Of a DNA stretch of 64,000 nt, positions 25,536-37,600 are shown piece by piece. The stretch lies in assembly GCA_013397795.1 (NCBI GenBank), contig VZTJ01001765.1, positions 407,407-471,406 of the forward strand, in the 5' to 3' direction. Under the pieces are notes generated by a model. It ran no database searches, was not told where the DNA came from, and worked only from the letters and a program-made list of their open reading frames with translations. A program made the position numbers and the translations under genes. The first letter of the stretch is position 1. Each line of letters begins with the position of its first letter. The DNA is from Orthonyx spaldingii (lineage: Eukaryota > Chordata > Aves > Passeriformes > Orthonychidae).

Positions 25536-25950
25536 GGGTGAGAAGAGAGGTTCAGTCTGTCAGCTGATCCCGGTAGCTATGATGGAGTCTTCCCTGAATT
25601 TTCCCCATTCTCAACTGAGTTTTATACTATTTCTTTACGTTTAGGTGGAGCTTGAGTGACTCTAGCCATACATAACTTTGTTACTGGTTGGTGTAAAATT
25701 CTGTTGCTTCACTGATAAAGAGTCAATAAAATATAGAACACATGCTCAGTGAGGGGTGAGTAACTTTGGGGTGGAGGTGTGTGTTAATATTACAATTAGA
25801 GTCTAATGAACCAAGTTCATCTGAGGATAGCGATTGCTTCACAGCTGTTGGCTCAGCAGCAAGACATCTTCTCCTCTCCCCTCTGGCTGACAGGTGCTGT
25901 GCAATTCATCAGCTAAAAAGTACCACCCAGTTCCCCTCCCTGCAGGGCTT
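25536..25950. repeat. 415-bp duplicated block, copy 1
   Basis: The block begins gggtgagaagagagg and ends ctgcagggctt. It is followed by one N and then by a second copy that looks identical throughout by eye. Perfect identity at this length, broken exactly at an N, points to two contig ends covering the same sequence that were not merged, rather than a biological tandem duplication. The true genome probably has one copy. Confidence 0.85.
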
Positions 25951-25951
25951 N
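25951..25951. other. Single-N assembly junction
   Basis: One ambiguous base lies exactly between the two identical 415-bp copies. It is best read as a scaffold join. Confidence 0.95.
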
Positions 25952-26366
25952 GGGTGAGAAGAGAGGTTCAGTCTGTCAGCTGATCCCGGTAGCTATGATG
26001 GAGTCTTCCCTGAATTTTCCCCATTCTCAACTGAGTTTTATACTATTTCTTTACGTTTAGGTGGAGCTTGAGTGACTCTAGCCATACATAACTTTGTTAC
26101 TGGTTGGTGTAAAATTCTGTTGCTTCACTGATAAAGAGTCAATAAAATATAGAACACATGCTCAGTGAGGGGTGAGTAACTTTGGGGTGGAGGTGTGTGT
26201 TAATATTACAATTAGAGTCTAATGAACCAAGTTCATCTGAGGATAGCGATTGCTTCACAGCTGTTGGCTCAGCAGCAAGACATCTTCTCCTCTCCCCTCT
26301 GGCTGACAGGTGCTGTGCAATTCATCAGCTAAAAAGTACCACCCAGTTCCCCTCCCTGCAGGGCTT
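25952..26366. repeat. 415-bp duplicated block, copy 2
   Basis: Second copy at an offset of 416 bases from the first. Sequence after it (tctatagagcctgac...) is unique, as is sequence before copy 1. The copies show no divergence that I can see, which a duplication of any age would have accumulated. The small open frame starting MGWRCVLIL in both copies is a by-product with no recognised family. Confidence 0.85.
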
Positions 26367-28751
26367 TCTATAGAGCCTGACTATGGTGTCTCCACTCTGC
26401 TCCATCCTCCCTTCCATCCCCATTAGCAGGTGCTATGGTTGTAGATTGTGTGTATGGGGAATCATTATGGAATAGATTTCGAGCATGCCAACCACATTTC
26501 ACACAGGGAGCAGCAATTGTGTTTTATCCTATAATTTCCATACCATTATAACTTCTGTTAGGATATGAACACAGCTTCTTGATTTTCTCTAATTTTACCC
26601 ACAGCCATCTTTCCACAGCCACAAAACCCAGGAATTCCTACAAATAAAATCATGCTGTGATAAAGGAGTGTAACAACAGATGCCAGAGATGAAAAGTTGT
26701 CCCAGTAAAACCCTTTTCAGCCAGCAAGAATTAATAAGGCAGACAGGGAGCTTACTGAGATTGAGTGGTTATTCTGCAGTGGTTATTATATTGTGAAAGT
26801 GAGAAGACCTGGGTATCAGGAGTAATAAGAAATTCCAGATGCATCAAAAAAACAGCCATAAGAGGAAACCAAAATAGCCTCCACTGCCTCTGAACAAAGA
26901 GTTTCTTTTAATTCTGAGAGAATGAAAAAAAATGGCAAGTATGCCCAGCAGCACTGCAAGATCTGAAGATATTTCTGTGAAAACACCTGTCACTATGGGC
27001 AAGAGTGATTAAACACAGCTAGATATGAGACAGGCTTTTCAAAAACCTCAGCAGTCAGATTTTGCAGACTGGTGTATATGTGGTTGTTCACAGTTACATA
27101 TGTCTATTATCCTGACTGGTATTCAGCATAGGATATCTGGAAGCAGCTCTAAAATGCACTGCACTCAGATACAGTCAAGAAATAAAGCAGAACAGGGCTA
27201 TTATTCAGGGAATAACTTTCTAACTGACATTTTGAGAGTTTTTAGAAGTACCTCCTTATGTTCAAATTAGAGTTGCTTCTCTGTTTGAATGACTGTGTTT
27301 TGCCACAGATACTTTGAAAACTGTTGATGGAAGGGAAATAGCAATATGGGTAGACTGGTTGGGATTTCTTATTAAATGACTATTAAGAATTTATATTGCT
27401 TGGTGCAGAGACTGTATGCAAAATTGTATTTTGGCTGATGAGTTAGCCCAGGAACTGAATTTACAGCCAAAGGATAAACCTGCTTCAGGAATAAGAAAGA
27501 AAAATCCCTTAAGTTATTTACAGTGTACATTTCCAAGCCAAGAAACACAGATGAGCCTGATACAGGCCATCTGGCATGCTACAAGAATTGTTAACATTAT
27601 TACAGAAAACTGTGCACCTGGGGGACAGTTGAACCTTTTGAAGGGGCAAATGGCTTCCCACCAAACACAGAGTTAAAAATCCCATTGCTGGACTGTTGGC
27701 CTGATCCCCACCTGAATTTTCTCAAAGTTGATGGGCTAAAGGCTGCTGGATGAACACATGTTCATCAAAATGGGAACAGCTTAAAATTTGAATCCAAGTT
27801 CTTTCTAGGTGTGATAATGGTCAAAACTGGAAATCTGATGGAGACCTAATTTGTGCTTTTGAAGCTGTTATCTGTCAAATCTGAGACAGCAGGGTGTGGC
27901 TGAATCACATAGTCAAATTGATACTCTCATCCATTACTAAGTACAGATATTTTCCATATTTTCCTTGCATCAACACTTCTAGGATTTCTGGCAAGGAAGC
28001 AATGAGGACACAGAGGAAAGAGTGAACAGTTTGGGGAACAATTTGAGTGAGTGAGCAGAAATTATTTCTGAGTAAAAGTACTCAGCATGCCAAAGCGATA
28101 GCTAATATCTAACTAGTCTGAAAGTTATTTAAGAGAAATCTGGTGGTGGTCATGGCTGCAATATCTCTGACAGAAATATGCAGTTGCTGTGGATTTCTCA
28201 GGGAGAAATGATTACTACACAAGTAGGGGATAAATTCACTTCTGCTTTGAACAAAATATAATCAAACTTATGCAAGGATATACAAATGCATTTCAAACAC
28301 TGCAATTTTGTGTCTTACAATCAACATGCCCATAAATAAGAAAAACTGGGAAGGTGGCCTGGTGCAGTACAAGCACAAGTGTGCTGCTAGAGACCCACAG
28401 AGGTCGAAGCAGGGGACAGTCACAGAGGGAAGAAAAGACTGGAAAAGACTGGGAGGGAAGGTGGTGCTGAAAAAGCTCTGGCCAGACAACACATAAGACA
28501 GAGCTGTAGGAGTCTAAGACCCCCAAGAGCTCTGCTGCCCGCAGCTCATAGCTGTTTAGCCATGCCTCAGCATGTTGCTGTCCCAAGGCTTCTTGGGGAA
28601 TGCAGTATTATTTATCACAGCTGTGGGTTCCTTCTGCTCTTTGCCTTTTCCAGTTTCTCCTGTAACATTCTCTTCCTTTCTCAGTCCTTTTCTATATCCT
28701 TGCCTGGTCTAGAGATTCCCCCTTGGCTGCATTTTCTTTTATCTCTACCTG
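26367..28751. other. Gene-free DNA
   Basis: I looked here for retroviral pol upstream of the minus-strand env and did not find reverse-transcriptase or integrase motifs on either strand. Short plus-strand frames at 27,025-27,270 and 27,416-27,676 have no recognised domain. Confidence 0.45.
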
Positions 28752-29280
28752 CCAGCCATCGATCTAAATATTTTTGGGAGAATATTCCACCCATCAAATC
28801 CATGTCTCTGCAGTTCAAAGAAAAGGATGTTGTGGGGGACTGAGTCAAAGGCTTTACAGAAGTCCAGATAAATTATATCTGTAGCTGTTCCCTTGTCCAC
28901 CAAGGGAGTCACTCCATCATAGAAGGCCATTGGGTTGGTCAGGCACAATTTGCCCTTGTTGAAGCCATGTTGGCTATTGTGAATCACCTCCCTGTCCTCC
29001 AAGTGCCTTAGCTATCTTCTGGGAGGAGCTGTTCTGTGATCATCCTGGGCACAGAGGTGAGGCTGACAGGTTAGTAGTTACCAGGGTCCTCCTTTCTACC
29101 CTTTTTCAAGATGGGTGCAATGTTCCCTTCTTCCAGTCACCTGGGAATTCATCTCACTGCCATGGCTTTTCCAATGCCATGGACAATGGTTTAGAAACTA
29201 CATTAGTCTATTCCCTCAGGACTCTGGGATGCATCTCATCAGGTCCCGTAGACTTGTATATGTTCTTCAGGGTGTTTTTA
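28752..29280 (-). mobile_element. CR1 LINE internal fragment, reverse-transcriptase region
   Basis: On the minus strand the sequence runs through central CR1 ORF2. From the high-coordinate end it reads NIYKSTGPDEMHPRVLRE near 29,270-29,210. It continues through the KKG...DPGNY and SLTSVP segments near 29,110-29,050, and then an 85-codon frame (29,002-28,745) with SQHGFNKGK, TDIIYLDFCKAFDSVPHN and RHGFDGW. These are reverse-transcriptase palm and finger motifs; the DFCKAFD block includes a catalytic-domain aspartate. Frameshifts separate the pieces. Similarity stops at both ends without the 3' terminus, so the copy was either cut down after insertion or is part of a larger rearranged element. 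It is inactive. Confidence 0.92.
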
Positions 29281-32200
29281 TTCTACTTTGAGCACTACCC
29301 TTCACAGGTTTCAACAGACAAAGTTAACATAGGCACAAAACTGCTGATAAAAGTCAATTCCTCACCACCTATCCCCAGGCACAGGGCTCTGGACTTTGGT
29401 GCTACTAAAACCTTTCTTCCCTCTAATTACCAGTTTCTGGGGTATCTAATTTATGAGAGCTTCCTGGGTCTCACCCATCTGAGATCCTGATTGAGTCTAT
29501 CGATTCATCCCCTTATTACTTCATTCATTCATCCAGGATCTGAGCTAGATGGTAAAGGCCTGCCTACTTGGAAATTAGTCTGAGCTCTGCATCTCACTGT
29601 GGTTATGTTAGAGAAGTACACAAGCAATAAATATTTAGCAGCTCATAGCTATTTCAGCTTCTGTTGTCCTCAGTGGTAGGTTGTCAGTGTTCATCCCTCA
29701 AAATCTTTCAGAGTAAGTTGACTCCAAGCAAGAAGAATGCTGCAGAGACCATCCACATCAAGAAGCATTTGCTGGTTTCTTTCTCATGCTAAGGGCTTGC
29801 TTATGAGTGGAAATTTACTACACTTGGACATTCTAAAATGGCTCTTGGTGCGAATCTAGGCTTGTAATAGCTCTAGGCTTATACCAAAGCAGTTATTCCC
29901 TAATGCCTGTCCTGATTATTTTAAGTACAGACGAACTGTAGCCATAGCTCAGCCAGAAGCAGCAGCGAGTGTGCTGGAGTAAACAGGGTGCAGACAGCTG
30001 CTGGTGTTTTATAGAGGAGGTCACAGAGCCCTGCTTTGAAGCTGGACTGCTTTAAATGTTATTTGCTGCCTGGAGCACTGTTTACAGTAATGCTCCCTCC
30101 TCTGAGATGAACAGCTGTTAGCAACAATGGAAAATTCTAGTTGAAGAAAAAATTAAATATTATTAGACACAGCTAAAGAAAAACCATTAAAGGAAATTAC
30201 AGTGGCACTTTTAGAGAAACACTGTTACATGGCAGTGATGTTTGTAAAGATTAGTAACTACTTCAATTATGTGACCTCAACTATTTATTTCAAGGGCAAG
30301 GATAATTTTCCAAGTGTAGTTTAACTACATATATTTTCAAAACAATGTTTACCTGATAGTAATTGAGTCTCTAACAGCTTCTTCCTAGTCTGTCCCTTTT
30401 CCCCCTTTCTAGATTGATGTCTGTAAGTCCAGATGCCTCCTCAGCAGGCAAGGGCTACTAAGCAGAAGGCAAAGAATAATGTCCCTGAAGTCCTACCACT
30501 GAGTCTTCCTATCTCCCTGAGCTCTAAATTCAAGGGGTAGTTACTTGTCTGGGGCCCTCAAACAGCCAGTGGCTGCTAATGGGCAGGCTGTCATATGTGA
30601 CATTTCAGAATTTATTTTCTTGAAATACAGGCACTGAGAATCTCCATCTTCCTCATGCACAGGGGGGCTTACCCAAAAACTTAACTCCTCTTTGCCTTTT
30701 GATGCCAGACTTTGTTTTGACTCTCACACTGAATTGCAATTCTGCACTCCCTGAATGATTATCCCACTGCTTGCTCTGCCCCCATGCTGAATGCTGCAGT
30801 GAATGTATACTTTTGATGCATGGTTGATTGTAACAAAACAGTTTTGAGGACGTGGAGTTTGAAAGTATTAAATTACAAAGCTGCCTTCTTTCAGCTAAGC
30901 TTTCAATAAAGAAACATACATTAGAGAATCAGAGCCAAAAAAAGAAAGTTGTGCTTCTACAGGAAAGAAAGGAATGAAAGGTTATACCTGAAAGCTTGGA
31001 GCAGGAAACAAAGAACTTTGAAGTCCATGAGGCAGTTTGGAGGACTCAAAAATCCAAGTCCCATGATGGACAATATCACATTGAGTTTGGATATAGGTTG
31101 TGACACTACAACTTGCTTCCTTACTATGAGTGTTATCCAAGCCAAGGGTGACTTAAAATCCTCTTTCCCCAAGGGAGTATTCAATTTTCACCATGTAAGA
31201 CTTAACTACAGATGAAACCTAAGCTGCACTGCTATTTTTGGAATCTTTCACTATTCAGAAATATTGAACAAATTCCAGAACAAGACCTCCTAATAAACAC
31301 AGAATTTTCTTTGAACTTCTCACGTTTCTGAAGACAGTTTAAGCAGATTCATGTCCAGACCTACATACTTATATATATATCTATAGACCCTACATCCAGG
31401 TGAAAAAAAAATCAATATTCCTCAATTAGGATATTAAATGCCATATATCTTGAGTGTTTCTCTTTTGCAGTGTGCTGTAAATTCTCTAGTAAGTAACACA
31501 GATGAATCCTACAGAATTATCCTAGGCATATAAAGCTTAGTTTCCACAGTTGAGCAGAGAGCTTTTCTAGAGTGAGGTAAGGAATATATAGAAGTGCAAG
31601 TGGACTATAGGTTGCTCAAGTTTAAAGTGCCCTGTGATGAAGAGCTTTGGCATCTCTTTTGCCCTTTAATTACAGAAGGATGAAAATGCTGTTTCTGTGG
31701 CACTATAAAGCCTTGACTTTTTTGTTAATGCCTGACCTGTTCTCAGCTGCTGACCCTATCTGGCAGTATAAATTTGATGCCAATAGGTCAAGCTGTGTTT
31801 GTACCAGTTCTATACTGTTTGATGGTTTTGATATTCTTAGAGCACTACATCACCTGATCTGGCACACATTGACTCGAATAAGTCAAATCTAAGCCAGAAT
31901 GGTGATTTGGAGAGGCTTATCTTCAGTGAACCGAGACTGCAGTCACAGCTGAAGCTGCATCTGCCTGTCTTTAACCATTTGCAGTTTTTCTTCCTGAGTC
32001 ACAAGAACCCAATATCCCTTCTGATATGCCAAAGCCACACATTTTCTTCCTAGCCTGATCCAGCTGGGGTGATCCAATGTTAAACACATTTATGCTAGCC
32101 CAGGTCATTTTGGCTGAAGTTGGTGAGGGAAGCAGTAATTTGGGTAGATACCAAAGGAAAACAAGGATAGGAAAAATAGATACAGAAGTGCAGTACTTGT

Positions 32201-34369
32201 TTAACTGAGACCTAATATGTTGTTTAGAAGAAGAGCTGCTGAAACAGCAAGAAAAACAAAAAGAATTGCTGAGTGATTGTGCAAGACCTAAGCTGTGTTG
32301 CACAGAGAAAGAGTGAGACAGTATAACTATTAAATTACATCTACTTTTATTTTTACAATTGATAGATTGCTTGCATCTTAGCTATGGAGCTTACAGGACA
32401 AAATAAAATCACTGTTATAAAAGATTACAGAAGACAGATTTGTGACATTGCATATTATAGAGACAGGGAGGTTGTACAGTTTTTCTGGATCTCCCACTAA
32501 CTACCATCCCTTGTACTCAGAATTCAATGCAGTTATACAGAAGACAGGAGATCTTTTACCCAAACTGGCAGGACATACTACTAGAATGAGAAGAGCTGTT
32601 TTGGAAGACTGACTCTGAATGAACTTGGGATCTTATGGCATGACCTAAAGGGGACCAAAAGTAACCATGTACCACCCAACACAACTATGGTGTTGCTACT
32701 GCCACAAAACAGGGAGAAGTAAATAAAAATATTAAGACACTTAGCAGTTAGGATAAGGTGCCTCTTCCATCTACCAGACAAAGCTGCAACAAAGACAAAA
32801 ATTAGATCAAACATATCAGGTTCCTCTTCATCTGAATTCCTTAAATCTAGGCAAGATCTCTGTGGAAGGTATACCAAATTCTGGTAAAAGCTGTAGGCTA
32901 TCAAGAAGGATTGTTTAATAAGAATGAGCAGACTGTCATACACAAAGTACGACAAGATTATCACAAGTCTTCCATCTAAAGAGTTTCATTCGGTGGGTTT
33001 TATTTTATTTTTGAAGCCTTTTTTAGGGAGAGTGAAGATTTAATTGCAGAGCCACAGAATATTTCCAAATGTCACAGCCCTGGGGACTTGCTCTATGTGA
33101 TGTACACATATCACATAAACGAGGTACTTTTCTCTGAAACGGAAGCAAGTATATCAACTGAACTAGCATTTACACTACCCAACATTAGACAAACAAGACA
33201 AGACCTGCCTTCCCTGCAGTTTAGTGCTCAGTACAGACCACTGAGGCAAGGCACACAAAACAATTTTAATGTTGCAATGCATTTTCTTAGCACCCACACA
33301 GATGAAACGTTGTTTTACTTATTGTAGCCAGTAGGTGGTAAATAGTGAGTCACTGTGCTCCTTCCAACTGCAGCTTCCTTCCCTTCTCTGGCCTATCATC
33401 TAGGCTTAAATACTCATTTTCACTCTGCATCCAGTGCTTCTCTTCATTTACAATTGCCACAGGAATTAGCACAAATCCCCTTTATCAGCAAGGAATTGAA
33501 GACTTGATACAAAGTTGGTATTTCATTTCCATAGCAGCAGCCCAAGTTTATTTACACTTTAGTGCAGGTTAGGTATAAAAACCATTTCTGAGATGTCCCT
33601 ATATAAATATGCTCTGGGAGGTTATTGGTGTGCTGAACCTCACAAGTGAAGAAAAATAAGAAATTATTGACACATTTGAAAGCTGAAAATACTTAGACAC
33701 CACTTTTCTTCTACTGATTGTGGTCTTCACGTACCTGTCTCCCTGGTCAAGGTTATAATCTGCTACAGACTTAAAAAGTACTGAGCACAGGGGAAAAAAA
33801 TGTCATCCAAAGATAGGCAGCTGGCTCTGAGATGTGAAAGGCAAGTTTCCAGCTGCCTGGATATTACAAGATTTTGAGGACTTTTAAGAAGCCATCCAGC
33901 TCTATGGAGCATGTGTTGGTGTTTGGGCAGTGTCCAGTGTATGACTGATGATAAAATATTTGATGTGGGTAGAAAAAAATCAGAGATTTATCTATAAGCA
34001 GTTTTATCAGTTTAGCTTTAACTTGGAAAAGAAATTACAGTTCTGTGTAAGGCACTATGTTGACTTTTCTGGTTGGGTCTTTATTGAGCGAGTGTTTTTC
34101 TGGGCTGAAATACTGCTGCATTGACAAGTTGACTTGAAACATAGCCCATCTGCCTCAGCAACCTCAAGGGAATTTGCTGTAGCTTGAAACTAATCTTTGC
34201 TCACTTCTTTGAATAGCATTGTGAAGATGAGCTGACCCTCGTTTTCTGCCTTGGAGACAGATGCTGGTTAGTAGTGCTGCATGGAATTTGCTGTAGTGTA
34301 TTACATAATATCTGCGACAAAAATGTACAGCCCCTAAACTGTATCATCAATAATTATGCTAACAATAAC
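29281..34369. other. Gene-free DNA
   Basis: No supported gene. The minus-strand frame of 127 codons at 32,581-32,964 and the one of 110 codons at 31,971-32,303 show no known motif and have chance-like composition. A 20-base string at 29,804-29,823 recurs at 23,559-23,578. Confidence 0.45.
33328..33341 (+). promoter_or_regulatory. Possible CTCF-like motif
   Basis: CCAGTAGGTGGTAA matches the CTCF core consensus at 12 of 14 positions, with mismatches at positions 12 and 14. The surrounding DNA is AT-rich. Weak evidence. Confidence 0.15.
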
Positions 34370-34610
34370 AGATAATAGATAAATTACAATGAAATAGAGG
34401 TAAACCACGTAACTATATAATCATATATAATACATATTTATTCAGATATCTCTGATAATATATATGGATAATAATTATCTAGATTAATAACACTATTCTA
34501 TATAACAATGTATTGATATACTTCTGATAATCTCTATCAAGGTGTATTTTATATTTAGATAGAGAGCTAAAGATCTCTATATCAAGGGAGAGATAGATTT
34601 GTAGATACAA
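34370..34610. repeat. AT-rich, GATA/TATC-containing low-complexity block
   Basis: The block is dominated by degenerate gata, tatc, ataata and tatata words with no fixed period. It looks like an old decayed tetranucleotide or AT satellite. No gene can be read through it. Confidence 0.6.
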
Positions 34611-37600
34611 AATTGTAACAAATTCTGTTCAGAATCTTCTTCAGAGTAGTGGTTGGCAGCTTGCAGTGAGAATGCTACAGAAGATATCCTATATACAAGA
34701 ATTTCAACCTCTTTTTACCTGTATAAATCATCTTGTCTGTCCCTAGGAAAAGAATTAGAAATTACTCATTTTATCCCAACCAAACAGATTTACACTACTG
34801 AGCTCATTCCATGTTATTTGGACAATCTACTAAACCATCCTTTTATGAGACCTGTGTGCTGAGTAAGAAAGTCAAGAATCTGGTGGTTGATGGGGTTTAT
34901 AGATTCTAGCAGCTGATTCACCTTTAGTTTTTATACTCAATCTGGTGAAGTCACTGTATTACTAAGTTTCTGAAGAGGAATGACATATTACTCTACTCTG
35001 GCAGCTCTACCTTGGGCAATGGCAATCATGTGCTTTTTAAAACTATCTAGAAAATCTTGCAAAGGTTGATATGAAATTTTATGCTCTCACTGGCTTGTTT
35101 ATTTTACCAAGCCAAATGATTCAAGCTAGATTTGAACCACCTTGTGCTTACAAGGCATTCTGTCTAATAATGCAGCTGGAGGCATAATATCAACTACAAA
35201 ACAACTTTGAGACAGTCATGAAACATCATAAAGGATATCGGAAAACTTGATGTAAGGACTGACACATCATCTCTGGCCTATCAGCAGCTTTTTGAAATTT
35301 GAGAGTATAAATGGATATGGCTCCATCTTTGGAGGAAACAGGAACATCTGAACCTTTCTGCTGCAGCATTTTGCTTGCAAAGGGGGTAATAAGATTGCAA
35401 GAAATTGGGTTGCACTGACTAAGTCTTATTAAAACTGTCAGGAGAAACTGGCAAACAAGGCAAACTCTAGTTTCCTGGGCGCAGCAAGAAACATCTTATG
35501 CTGCAAAGCCACTGACCTGATTTCAGGTGTTGATTGCTAAAAGTGAATTGGCTTTTGACAGCTCCCCTTCCTCTGAGCAGGTTGCACAGAGGTGAAGGCA
35601 GCTTGCTAATTGCTCTCTCACAGTGTTGTTTGGCAAACCTGCACTGACTTTGTGTCAGCAAAAAAAGTGTCAGCCCGAATGGCAGCTTCTTGTCTCCATC
35701 TTTGAAAGGTGTTATATACAGGTGACAGAATCTCAAAATGCTCTTTTGCCCACTTAGTAGGCCAGTAAGGATTCATGGCAACATTTTTTCTAGAAAAAGA
35801 AGTAAGATACAAGGAAGGATGTAGGACAGGCTTGCACAGACAGTGAGTTCCTCTTTGTTATTAACTGTTTTTATAGCGGTAGCTCAAAGAAACCTCAGTC
35901 AAGAGAAGTAAACCCTCCTTTTAGACATGCAGGTGTACTCCTTCAACTGCAGCCTGAACTAAAGGTGTCAACTGATTAATTGTCTCATAGGCTGGATATT
36001 GTGTACTCAAGCATATTCAGAATTTCCTTTAAAAGGAAACTTTTCAGTTACTGAAAAGATAATGTTTAAGATATGCACTCGCTGCCAAGTGGCACAGAGT
36101 TCCCTTCCTAAAGCTGCAACCTAGATTAAATAGGGACAGAAAGCTGTGAATCTTTTATCCCTTATTTAGATAATTGAATTATAGGTGTATGCACCTATAT
36201 CCATCTCCCTCCATGTAGTAACGTCGTGCCTATGTAGTAATACTGTTTTAAAGTATTACTAGTGTAGATAAAGTAGGTGTAATCTTGTTTCTCCTTGATT
36301 TTGAGTGCAGTGGGAAAACATAGGAATTTGCTACTGCAAATTACATCATCCCTAACTAATATCAGGTAAAAAAAAATCCCTATCTAATATTTGCTCTGAG
36401 AGAGAAATTCAGAAGAGATCCCTAACAGGAACCAATTAACTAAGTACCTCTAATGAGTTCAAGTAACATCCTAAGAATTATAAGGATCTACTATCCCATG
36501 GGAAAGAAGACAAAGAAGAATCCTCTGGCAAAGCATAAATCTCATTTTAAATGAGATCATAAACATGCTGACTAGTTAACCTAATTTTATTTCTGCATAT
36601 AGTACTCTGTGCTCTTCCTTGCTTACAAAATTTTAACTCCTACTCATGTCATCAATAGCAGTGTTTAGTTTATTTCTAAAGTAACAGAAGTCATTTTTTG
36701 CTACCATCATCGCAAGAGAATTCTGTGGGATAATATGATCATATTTAAAGTAATAGGAAACTATTTAGTCTAGGGAATAATCACTTCAGGGATAAGTAAA
36801 ACATTCCACAATTTAATCAGTCAGGTCTGTACATCTGCATGGAAAACACAATTTCTAGCCCATGCTCTGAAGGAGCTGGGAGGAGAGGCCAAAGAGGAGA
36901 AGTTTTAAATTTGCCAGATGAAGCTGACACCTGAATGCATCTCTTCAGCTCTGTTGTTGTGGCCATTGGTAAACTAAAATAATGTATGATACTTGGGAAA
37001 AAACAACATTGCATTAATTCAGTTACCTTTCTTTCCATTTATCATTCTCAAACTGTGGCTGCTTTTTAAAGTAATTTTAAAAACCTTAGAAATTTTGATT
37101 TTTGTGATAACACACTTTATATTTTTCAGATTAGGCTTTTACCTATTATAATTCTTCCTGCTTTTTCCCCCCATGCTTCTATCTTATTTGTTCCACAAAT
37201 ATTATCTATCTGCTTTTCTTCTCTTGCTTCCTTTTCTAAGTGGAAACAGATGCACTATAGCTTAGCTTGATGATCATTCTGCTTTTACTTTTTCTGCTTT
37301 GAGATAGCACTTATGGGATGAATAAGAACCTGTCTGGAGAATTATGTCATTTAATTAACAAATAAGGTTACTGAATTCCTCATGTGATTGAAAACGACAG
37401 GGAAAGGCAGAGAAAGCAAAAATAAAAGTCTTGTATGGAGCTGTACAGCACTAGTGAGACATTATCATCACAACTGACGACGTGCCCTCTCGTGGTCATA
37501 CTGCTACAAGAGCAACGCCTTGTTTTAATTAAAAGCAGGCTACTGTTCAGCTAGTACTTCAGCATTTCAGCTTGGTAAGACTGGTTTTAAAACACATGTG

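Noticed and set aside
25766..26373. Two copies of a 63-codon frame beginning MGWRC
   Set aside because: The repetition comes from the probable false duplication, and the peptide has no recognisable features.
32581..32964. 127-codon minus-strand frame as a membrane-protein exon
   Set aside because: The hydrophobic runs come from AT-rich codons; no splice sites, no family motif.
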